From Mangrovimonas aestuarii (lineage in GTDB: Bacteria > Bacteroidota > Bacteroidia > Flavobacteriales > Flavobacteriaceae): DNA of 64,000 nucleotides. The stretch is from positions 186,001-250,000 of the forward strand of contig NZ_JARACK010000004.1 of NCBI RefSeq assembly GCF_028767185.1, read 5' to 3'. The translations under genes and the position numbers were made by a program. The notes under the pieces were generated by a model, which worked only from the letters and a program-made list of their open reading frames with translations, did not search any database and was not told the DNA's origin. This document shows, piece by piece, positions 27,053 to 33,799 of this stretch; the stretch's first letter is position 1, and each line of letters begins with the position of its first letter.

Positions 27053-28264
27053 ATGAACTTAATAGACATACCAAATTTTATAAATACCTATATCACCAAG
27101 AGACAAGAGAGTTTGTTTGCTAAGGATATAGAAGCAAATAGAGAACTGTTAACAGACCGTATTCAAGGAAAATCGGTGCTGGTGATTGGTGGCGCTGGAA
27201 CTATTGGTTCTTCGTATATACGAGCGATTCTTCAGTTCAAGCCCTCAAAGTTATACGTTGTGGATACCAACGAGAATGGATTAACGGAATTGACTCGTCA
27301 GTTACGCTCGGATGCCAATATGTATATGCCCGAGGATTATAAAACCTATCCGATGAATTTTGGGGATGCGGTGTTCGAAAAAATGTTCAAGGCTGAAGGC
27401 CCTTTCCATATTGTAGCCAATTTTGCAGCCCATAAACATGTGCGCAGTGAGAAAGATAAGTACTCCATAGAGGCGATGATTGATAATAATGTGTTTAAAG
27501 CTAAAGCATTTTTGGATTTGTTGGTGGAGCACAAACCAGAACGCTTCTTTTGTGTGTCGACCGATAAGGCGGCGAACCCAGTAAACGTTATGGGAGCCAG
27601 TAAGAAGTTGATGGAGGAAACTATCATGGCATATTCTGATACATTACAGATTACAACCGCTCGATTTGCCAATGTGGCTTTTTCCAATGGATCACTATTG
27701 GCTGGGTATATAGAGCGCTTGTTTAAAAATCAACCGATATCCTGCCCTGCCGATGTAAAGCGTTTTTTTGTGTCGCCAGAAGAAAGTGGACAGATATGCA
27801 TGTTGGCTTGTATGTTGGGGGAGTCTTCAGATATTTATTTCCCTAAACTAGAGGAGGAAGAAATGGCATACTTTAAGGAGATTACTTTGGATTTCTTTAA
27901 AGCCTCTAACCGCCAGATATTAGAGTGCAGTACTGAAGTTGAGGCTAAGCAAATGGCTTTAAAACTGACGGATCAGGATCCTTATCCAGTTTTCTTTTTT
28001 AAATCGGATACCTCTGGTGAAAAGCTTTATGAAGAGTTTTATACTGACAGTGATGTTGTAGATATGTTAACTCACGACTCCTTGGGGGTTGTTAAAAATG
28101 CAAGAAAGTTAGCATTAGGAGATATTGAATCGACCATTGAAGAGTTAAAAACATTGATGGATTCAGGGGATTATGATAAGGCTAAGATTGTAAGTGCATT
28201 AAAAAAGCACCTTCCAGATTTTGAGCATATAGAGACGGGGAAGAGTTTGGATCAGAAAATGTAA
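27053..28264 (+). CDS. UDP-GlcNAc 4,6-dehydratase-like enzyme (LegB/FlaA1 family)
   Basis: The 403-residue protein has the NAD(P)-binding loop VLVIGGAGTIGSSYI near residues 42-56. FAAHKHVRSEKD and VSTDKAANPVNVMGASKKL follow, where the usual SDR tyrosine is replaced by methionine while Asp-Lys and the distal lysine are kept, as in FlaA1/PglF/LegB. It converts a UDP-N-acetylhexosamine to its 4-keto-6-deoxy form, the substrate of the aminotransferase at 24.6 kb. Unlike PglF it lacks N-terminal membrane segments, so it is the soluble form. It is followed by a 269-base gap containing repeats and then the second PglC-like gene. Confidence 0.88.
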   Translation: MNLIDIPNFINTYITKRQESLFAKDIEANRELLTDRIQGKSVLVIGGAGTIGSSYIRAILQFKPSKLYVVDTNENGLTELTRQLRSDANMYMPEDYKTYPMNFGDAVFEKMFKAEGPFHIVANFAAHKHVRSEKDKYSIEAMIDNNVFKAKAFLDLLVEHKPERFFCVSTDKAANPVNVMGASKKLMEETIMAYSDTLQITTARFANVAFSNGSLLAGYIERLFKNQPISCPADVKRFFVSPEESGQICMLACMLGESSDIYFPKLEEEEMAYFKEITLDFFKASNRQILECSTEVEAKQMALKLTDQDPYPVFFFKSDTSGEKLYEEFYTDSDVVDMLTHDSLGVVKNARKLALGDIESTIEELKTLMDSGDYDKAKIVSALKKHLPDFEHIETGKSLDQKM

Positions 28265-28533
28265 TTATTTTCGCGAATTCGGGTATTTGCAAAATCGCGA
28301 ATCTGCGAAATAAAATAAACTATCCAATTCTACTTTGAAAGAATGGATGTTTGGCATTCCGCTTCTTCTCGATACATCCAGACAGCGGCTGGACACTCGA
28401 AGTGACGCTTGGGGGAGTTTTGAAGTTAGTTCGTTATTTCAATTTATACGGTTTCTCAAATATTATTTCTCACTAAAACAAAATGAAAAACAATTATAAT
28501 CTATAACGGTTATTCAAAAATTTAATTCAAACT
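28265..28533. repeat. Gap with a TCGCGAAT repeat and a TTCTCGATAC hairpin element
   Basis: Two copies of TCGCGAAT (28271-28278 and 28295-28302) lie within outer arms TTTCGC / GCGAAA. A hairpin element follows at 28366-28406 with flanks TTCTCGATAC and CACTCGAAGTGAC and the inner stem TCCAG / CTGGA. No gene is seen. Confidence 0.6.
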
Positions 28534-29205
28534 ATGTATAAAGCCTTTAAACGACTATGTGATATTCTGATTTCAGGAATATTGCTAATTATTTTATCTC
28601 CATTGTTAATTCCGATAATTATTGGGTTATTGTTAACTGGAGAGGGGTATGTTTGGTATAAACAAAAACGAATTGGATTTAAAAATAAGCCATTTCTAAT
28701 ATGGAAGTTTGCTACCATGCTCAAGGACAGTCCGAATATGAAGGGAGGGGTTATCACAACAAAGAGAGACCCAAGAATTACGCCAATGGGCGGTTTTTTA
28801 CGACATAGCAAAATTAATGAGTTACCACAACTGATCAATATTTTTAAAGGCGATATGAGTATTGTGGGGCCTAGACCTCTGATGCCCGTTAGTTTTGAAA
28901 CTTATCCGGAAGAGGTGCAAAGAGTAATATACAATGTAAAACCAGGATTGACCGGTATAGGATCCATCATTTTTCGTGATGAGGAAGAGTTGATCACACA
29001 GGCTAAGGAACGGGGAGAGGACACTTGGGATTTTTATGCCAATAAAATTTACCCGTTTAAAGGTATTGTAGAGCAGTGGTATCAAGCTAATGTTTCTATG
29101 TTAACAGACATAAAGATAATTTTTATAACCGCCTGGGTGATTTTGTTCCCCAGTAGCGATATTGTCTACAAATGGTTTAGAGATTTGCCTGAACGGCAGT
29201 TTTAA
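28534..29205 (+). CDS. PglC-like sugar transferase (monotopic phosphoglycosyl transferase), copy 2
   Basis: The 223-residue protein has one N-terminal hydrophobic hairpin and the core blocks VWYKQKRIGFKNKPFLIWKF, KRDPRITPMGGFLRHSK, INELPQLINIFKGDMSIVG and PRPL. It is a paralogue of the protein encoded at 21.5 kb. Like that protein it has Asn-Glu at the position of the catalytic Asp-Glu dyad of PglC, and an unusual GIGSIIFRDEEELI segment. It probably loads a UDP-amino sugar onto undecaprenyl phosphate. A strong intrinsic terminator follows the stop codon directly, so this is the last gene of the long operon that begins upstream of the window. Confidence 0.88.
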   Translation: MYKAFKRLCDILISGILLIILSPLLIPIIIGLLLTGEGYVWYKQKRIGFKNKPFLIWKFATMLKDSPNMKGGVITTKRDPRITPMGGFLRHSKINELPQLINIFKGDMSIVGPRPLMPVSFETYPEEVQRVIYNVKPGLTGIGSIIFRDEEELITQAKERGEDTWDFYANKIYPFKGIVEQWYQANVSMLTDIKIIFITAWVILFPSSDIVYKWFRDLPERQF

Positions 29206-29211
29206 AAAAAA

Positions 29212-29236
29212 AGCACCTTTATAGGTGCTTTTTTTG
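29212..29236 (+). terminator. Intrinsic terminator after the second PglC-like gene
   Basis: The stem AGCACCT / AGGTGCT (29212-29218 and 29223-29229) with a 4-base loop is followed by a run of seven T. It begins 7 bases after the stop codon and marks the end of the biosynthetic operon. Confidence 0.9.
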
Positions 29237-29377
29237 CTTTAGGCGGTAGGCTGTAAGCTTTGTATGAAGTTGTGAAGACGTTAAATCGTTGACCATTGTG
29301 ATTCTGACTTGACAGCTGTCAAATGTGTCTGCCTATTAAAAGTGTATATTCTTTTACTTATTCTTAGGGGTAGGAAT

Positions 29378-29419
29378 CAAAATGTCATTTACCCCGCCCC
29401 TAAAGGGAGAGACATTTTG
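29378..29419 (+). repeat. Long-loop hairpin repeat, family 1, copy a
   Basis: Arms CAAAATGTC (29378-29386) and GACATTTTG (29411-29419) are perfectly complementary and enclose the conserved core CCCCNNCCCTAAAGGG. Confidence 0.75.
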
Positions 29420-29518
29420 TTTGTTTCAATCTGTGCAATCGGTCAGGTGTTTGAACTTTAAAGTACATTAATATAAGTAACCAGTATTTATTTTAATTTA
29501 TAACAGCTAGTTATTTGA

Positions 29519-29556
29519 GCTTTTGACACCCTTTAGGGTTAGGGGAAATCAAAAGC
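29519..29556 (-). repeat. Long-loop hairpin repeat, family 1, copy with swapped outer stem
   Basis: On the minus strand this copy has the family core TTTCCCC, two bases, ACCCTAAAGGGTGT, but its outer arms are GCTTTTGA / TCAAAAGC in place of CAAAATGTCA / TGACATTTTG. Pairing is perfect although the arm sequence is entirely different. Confidence 0.65.
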
Positions 29557-29951
29557 GAAAAAAACTAAAGCTAAATGGTCTTTTCAAAGTTTATAAATAG
29601 GCTGGTAGAGCAGAACAAATCTTTGAATGGAGAAGAGACTGCTTCGGCTTCCTAGCGTTGCAGTGACATTACTTTTTTGTGGTAGCGTTTCTCCGTAGTA
29701 CTCCATAGACACTTAATGGATACTTCATGGTTAGTATATGGAAGAGTTTATTATTCTTTGAAGAAACCATGAGAAGCAAGTTGTGATTTATTTCTTTTGA
29801 AAATTAATGATTTCGACTGCGCTCAATCTGACAGGGGGTACTTTTAAGAAGGTCTCTATTTTCTTTAAGCAATAGGCTCTAGTTCCTTGTTATAATATTG
29901 GTTACATTATGAGATATCTACTTTCGTGAGTATTATTTAGTAAGTTGATAT

Positions 29952-29993
29952 CAAAATGTCAATTCCCCCGACCCTAAATGGAGGTACATTTTG
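29952..29993 (+). repeat. Long-loop hairpin repeat, family 1, imperfect copy
   Basis: Left arm CAAAATGTC and right arm TACATTTTG differ from full pairing at one base. The core reads CCCCCGACCCTAAATGG, so this copy looks decayed. Confidence 0.6.
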
Positions 29994-30225
29994 GTTAGTT
30001 GTTATAGAGGTATTCGATTTTTCATTAAATGATAGTGTGTTTAATAGCATTAAGAATTAAGATATTGTTATTTCTAGGAAGTTTAGCGTTAGGAAGGTTT
30101 ATATGTTAAAAATTATGTTAATTTAGCAACCTCAAGAGTTGTTATAGCGGTCAGTATAATGTGACATAGTGTGACACAGTGTTACTTAAGAACTATTGCT
30201 CAGCTATATAATTAAAGAGAAACAT

Positions 30226-31356
30226 ATGGGTGAGAACCAGATTGTGATATATGCATTGTTATTGGGTGTTGGCGCATTTGCTCTTACCTATATGATGCTA
30301 CCACGAATTATACATTTGGTATCTCATAAAAACTTAATGGATGATCCTATTGATCGTAGTTCTCATGAAAAGAAGACCCCTACATTAGGTGGCGTTGCTT
30401 TTTATATCACTTTGATTTTTGGATTGTTTGTTCTTCGGATTTTTGACACTTCCGACGAGGCTTTTTTCATGATTCCTGCTTTGACCATTTTGTTTTTAAT
30501 AGGGTTGAAAGATGATTTAATTGTGTTGAAACCCAGTGTTAAATTAGGGGCTCAAATTCTTGCCAGTGGCTTTATTTTATTGAACCCTTCTTTTGCGATT
30601 AAAAGTCTTAATGGGTTTCTAGGGGTATATGAAATACCCTATTCTGTATATCTACTAATGGGACTATTTATTATGATAGTCATTATCAATGCCTACAATT
30701 TAATTGATGGTATAGATGGATTAGCAGGCCTGGTAGGGATTGTTGTTCTCTCTTCGTTTTCTTGTATTTTCTTTTTGGCTAACGCCATGTTTTATGCGCT
30801 TTTATGTTTTACACTTATAGGTGCATTAGTAGCCTTTTTAAGATTTAATTTTTCTAAGGACAGGAAAATATTTATGGGAGATACAGGGTCTTTAATTGTG
30901 GGGTTTGTTATTAGCGTGTTGACCATGAAGTTTTTAGAGTTAAAACCGATGGCCTATTCTGAAATTCCATTTTTATTAAAAAATGCCCCTTTGATAGCCA
31001 TTAGTATTTTAATTGTACCCTTGTTGGATACTGGTAGAGTGTTTGCTTTGAGGTTATCGAAGAAAAGGTCTCCATTTTCACCAGATAGAAACCATATTCA
31101 TCATATTCTAATTGATTATACAGGAATGAGCCATAAAAAGGCCAGTTTAATAATTAGTGGATGCAATCTATTATTTATTCTATTAATGGTAGCCATTAGT
31201 TCGGAGGTTGGTGAAGAATGGGGTTTGTTGTTACTTTTGTTATTTATTGCTGCTCTGAATTATCTGTTTTTTCGTTTAAATTATAGCTTTGGTAATTTAA
31301 GGCGAAAATTACGTTGGAAACAGGTTTTAAGCTCTTTTACCAATTTAAAAGTATAA
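30226..31356 (+). CDS. WecA/MraY-like undecaprenyl-phosphate sugar-1-phosphate transferase, copy 1
   Basis: The polytopic membrane protein of about 376 residues has the family blocks KKTPTLGGVAFY, IGLKDDLIVL with the conserved aspartate pair, YNLIDGIDGLAG, KIFMGDTGSLIVGF and PDRNHIHHIL with the metal-binding histidines. It transfers a sugar 1-phosphate from a UDP-sugar, usually UDP-GlcNAc, to undecaprenyl phosphate. ATG 30226 is preferred over TTG 30196. It lies alone between two AT-rich gaps, so it probably has its own promoter. A paralogue follows at 31.8 kb. Confidence 0.9.
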   Translation: MGENQIVIYALLLGVGAFALTYMMLPRIIHLVSHKNLMDDPIDRSSHEKKTPTLGGVAFYITLIFGLFVLRIFDTSDEAFFMIPALTILFLIGLKDDLIVLKPSVKLGAQILASGFILLNPSFAIKSLNGFLGVYEIPYSVYLLMGLFIMIVIINAYNLIDGIDGLAGLVGIVVLSSFSCIFFLANAMFYALLCFTLIGALVAFLRFNFSKDRKIFMGDTGSLIVGFVISVLTMKFLELKPMAYSEIPFLLKNAPLIAISILIVPLLDTGRVFALRLSKKRSPFSPDRNHIHHILIDYTGMSHKKASLIISGCNLLFILLMVAISSEVGEEWGLLLLLLFIAALNYLFFRLNYSFGNLRRKLRWKQVLSSFTNLKV

Positions 31357-31772
31357 CTCCAATCTAGTTTTCTGTAAATTTTTTTACTTCAGAGAGAAAT
31401 TAATAAAGTACTTCTTCTTTTTACCAAACTTTATTCTTTATTAAGAATTATCTTACTTTTTCATTTTTTAGACTAGATTCCTTTAATTTAGACATAACTG
31501 AATTTTTCTAACAGAAGTGTTTTTATTTTAGGCAAGCTAAGTATCTGTTGATTTCTTCTGGTTTGTGTTGCCAAAATAAAGCTTTTCTAATGCAGAATTG
31601 CCATAATTATGTCAATTTACTCTAATAAAAGGTAGTTTTTTGTCTCAATATGTATTTATTATTTGAGAAAGTTATTTTACTATTAGATTATATTATAGTT
31701 ATTTTATTTAAATAGAGATTGTTAGTTTACTGTTTAATAGTATCTTTGGTTTGCTATTAATCAGTTGGTTAC
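31357..31772. other. AT-rich gap between the two WecA-like genes
   Basis: No gene or dispersed repeat is seen in these 416 bases. The right end carries a good Bacteroidota-type promoter (31719-31748). Confidence 0.5.
31719..31748 (+). promoter_or_regulatory. Bacteroidota-type promoter for the second WecA-like gene
   Basis: A TTG at 31719-31721 is followed after 19 bases by TATCTTTG at 31741-31748. This matches the TTTG / TAnnTTTG consensus of the primary sigma factor of Bacteroidota. Transcription would start about 20 bases before ATG 31773. Confidence 0.6.
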
Positions 31773-32858
31773 ATGTTTGAGCTTTACACTTTTGATCATA
31801 TTGTTCCTTGGCTTGTTTTGACATTAGCCTTAGTATTGGCCTTTTCAGCAACTTATTTAGTACTTCCCAGTATAATACTCATAAGTAAGGTTAAAAATTT
31901 AATGGATGCACCGAACGGAAGAAAGATACATGTTAATAGTGTGCCTACTCTAGGCGGTGTAGGTATTTTTTTTGGAATAGCTATGGCCTTATCGATATGC
32001 GGTGCTTTTATTGAAGCAAAATCGCTTTTTCCTCTTTTAGGGGCGTTGATTATTATTTGTATGATTGGTGTTAAGGATGATTTATTGATTATTACTCCTA
32101 AAAGTAAATTTTTGGCTCAGATTGCAGCCACACTGTTAATGTTTTTTTTAGAAGAGAGCAGGGTGATTGGATTTTCGGGTATTTTTGGAATTCAAGAGCT
32201 CCCTTATCTGTTATCATTATTCTTCACGTTTTTCCTTTATCTACTTATTATAAATGCTATAAATTTAATAGATGGTATTGATGGTTTGGCTGGTAGTGTG
32301 GGCATTTGTTCGAGTGTTGTCTACGTTTTTTTGTTTATTCAAAACAAGCAATGGGAGATGGCATTAGCTTCATGTGCTGTCATTGGGGCATTGATTCCTT
32401 TTTTGATGTATAACTTTTCTAAGGACAATAAAATATTCATGGGTGATACCGGCTCTCTTGTGCTGGGGTTCATGTTGGCATTTCAGACTGTAGGCTTCTT
32501 GGGGTACAATCAACAAACGGCTGATGCTTTATATCATTCATCAGCTCCCATAGTTGCCATAGCAATCCTCTTTTTCCCCTTACTTGACACTTTAAGAATT
32601 ATTTTCGTTCGTAGCTTTTTGCAAAGAAGGAATCCCTTTAAGGCCGATACCAATCACATCCATCATAGAATGCTTCGATTGGGATTAACTCACAAACAGA
32701 CTACATTTTTAACGTGTTTGGCAACAGTTTTTATTATAATAGTGGCTTTTCAATGTTGTAGTTTTAGTTGGCCCTGGCATTTACTGACTGTTCTTGTGTT
32801 TGGGGGGGTATTGTTTGCTTTACCCTTTTACATTAAAGAAAATTCGCTTAAAAATTAG
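31773..32858 (+). CDS. WecA/MraY-like undecaprenyl-phosphate sugar-1-phosphate transferase, copy 2
   Basis: The 361-residue membrane protein has VPTLGGVGIFFG, IGVKDDLLII, INLIDGIDGLAG, KIFMGDTGSLVLGF and ADTNHIHHRML, the complete set of WecA-type motifs. It is clearly a paralogue of the preceding gene but well diverged. A second initiating enzyme of this class beside two PglC-like enzymes suggests that more than one glycan is started from this region, or that one copy serves a different donor. It is preceded by its own promoter and followed by the promoter region of the export genes. Confidence 0.9.
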   Translation: MFELYTFDHIVPWLVLTLALVLAFSATYLVLPSIILISKVKNLMDAPNGRKIHVNSVPTLGGVGIFFGIAMALSICGAFIEAKSLFPLLGALIIICMIGVKDDLLIITPKSKFLAQIAATLLMFFLEESRVIGFSGIFGIQELPYLLSLFFTFFLYLLIINAINLIDGIDGLAGSVGICSSVVYVFLFIQNKQWEMALASCAVIGALIPFLMYNFSKDNKIFMGDTGSLVLGFMLAFQTVGFLGYNQQTADALYHSSAPIVAIAILFFPLLDTLRIIFVRSFLQRRNPFKADTNHIHHRMLRLGLTHKQTTFLTCLATVFIIIVAFQCCSFSWPWHLLTVLVFGGVLFALPFYIKENSLKN

Positions 32859-32911
32859 TTGTTTTAGAATATTTAGGATTTAACCTTTTCATGCTCGATT
32901 GCTCACTGTTT

Positions 32912-32940
32912 TATAGTAATATTTAGGACAGATTACTATA
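32912..32940. promoter_or_regulatory. Candidate operator upstream of the export operon
   Basis: A perfect 9-base inverted repeat, TATAGTAAT (32912-32920) and ATTACTATA (32932-32940), has half-site centres 20 bases apart, which is two helical turns. It lies about 30 bases upstream of the -33 element of the wza promoter, a suitable place for an activator. Confidence 0.4.
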
Positions 32941-32971
32941 TGCGTTAACCGTTATAAATATAACTAAAGGC

Positions 32972-33002
32972 TTTGCACTTCTGTCAATTGCCGTTATATT
33001 TG
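32972..33002 (+). promoter_or_regulatory. Bacteroidota-type promoter of the wza-wzc operon
   Basis: TTTG at 32972-32975 and TATATTTG at 32995-33002 are separated by 19 bases, an excellent match to the TTTG / TAnnTTTG consensus. The start codon at 33024 would follow a leader of about 15 bases. Confidence 0.75.
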
Positions 33003-33023
33003 CCTTTGGTTAAATAGAATGGA

Positions 33024-33794
33024 ATGAAAATACAATCCCTACTACCTCTTGTAGTTGGCTTAATGCTCACAGTATCTTGTGCTTCTAAAAAGGAAGTGCT
33101 TTATTTTCAGGATGCTAATTCTGCTCCCAGCACTGTAACAGCAACAAATACAAAAATACAAGTCAATGACATCCTTAATATTACGGTTTCTGCTTTGGTT
33201 TTAGAAACGGCTCTACCTTATAATATTCAAAATTTCGGATCTGATATAGGTGGGAATAGTCAAGAACTATTGAAACTAAAAGGGTATTTGGTTACTGAAG
33301 AACTTACAATTACTTTTCCAGTATTAGGCACGTTAGATGTAAGTAATAAAACTACAGAAGAATTAGAAGTATATATCGAAGATATTTTAGAAACAGGAGG
33401 GCATCTTAAAGACCCTGTTGTTAGTGTAAGAATTTTAAATACTAAAGTTACCATCTTGGGAGAAGTGAGGCAACCTGGAACCTATGGATTTACCGAGAAG
33501 CGTATTACATTGCCACAAGCTCTAGGTTATGCAGGGGATATGACCATTAATGGATTTCGCGAAGATGTTTTGGTAATTCGAGAAATAGATGGAATACGTA
33601 CCATTGGACATGTAGATATGACCACAACTACTTGGTTTGACAGTCCTTATTATTATGTGAAACCAAATGATGTTATTGTTGTAAATCCAAATGGACCAAA
33701 GATTAAGAAGGCAGGATTTATAGGTGATGTTGCAACGGTATTAACCTTAACCTCTGTTATGTTGAGTGCCATTGTTTTAATTACAAGAATTTAG
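33024..33794 (+). CDS. Wza-like polysaccharide export lipoprotein
   Basis: The 256-residue protein starts with a lipoprotein signal peptide ending VGLMLTVSCAS, with the lipid-carrying cysteine at about residue 23. It continues with the Poly_export domain (IQVNDILNITV) and an SLBB-type segment (VTILGEVRQPGTYGF, then RITLPQALGYAGDMT). A C-terminal hydrophobic segment (TVLTLTSVMLSAIVLI) could anchor it. Such proteins form the outer-membrane export channel for capsule or exopolysaccharide. It is followed after 5 bases by the Wzc-like gene and has its own promoter. It is shorter than E. coli Wza, as usual in Bacteroidota. Confidence 0.9.
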   Translation: MKIQSLLPLVVGLMLTVSCASKKEVLYFQDANSAPSTVTATNTKIQVNDILNITVSALVLETALPYNIQNFGSDIGGNSQELLKLKGYLVTEELTITFPVLGTLDVSNKTTEELEVYIEDILETGGHLKDPVVSVRILNTKVTILGEVRQPGTYGFTEKRITLPQALGYAGDMTINGFREDVLVIREIDGIRTIGHVDMTTTTWFDSPYYYVKPNDVIVVNPNGPKIKKAGFIGDVATVLTLTSVMLSAIVLITRI

Positions 33795-33799
33795 AGAAT

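Larger units (their letters stand above)
29237..30225. repeat. Repeat-rich gap of about 1 kb, no gene
   Basis: No convincing reading frame is present. The gap carries AAGCTTTAGGC-type degenerate stretches (29237-29275) and three long-loop hairpins: CAAAATGTC-type at 29378-29419, a reversed copy with a different outer stem at 29519-29556, and an imperfect copy at 29952-29993. It also holds a GTCATTGCGA-type element read in reverse (29636-29668) and a CATTATGAG/CTTTCG element (29901-29935). A triplicated GTGACA/GTTACT-like stretch lies just before the next gene (30158-30186). Confidence 0.65.

Noticed and set aside
24586-28264. A complete legionaminic or bacillosamine pathway
   Set aside because: Only the dehydratase and aminotransferase are clear. 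The hydrolysing epimerase, sialate-type synthase and CMP-transferase were not seen, and the acetyltransferase assignment is uncertain.
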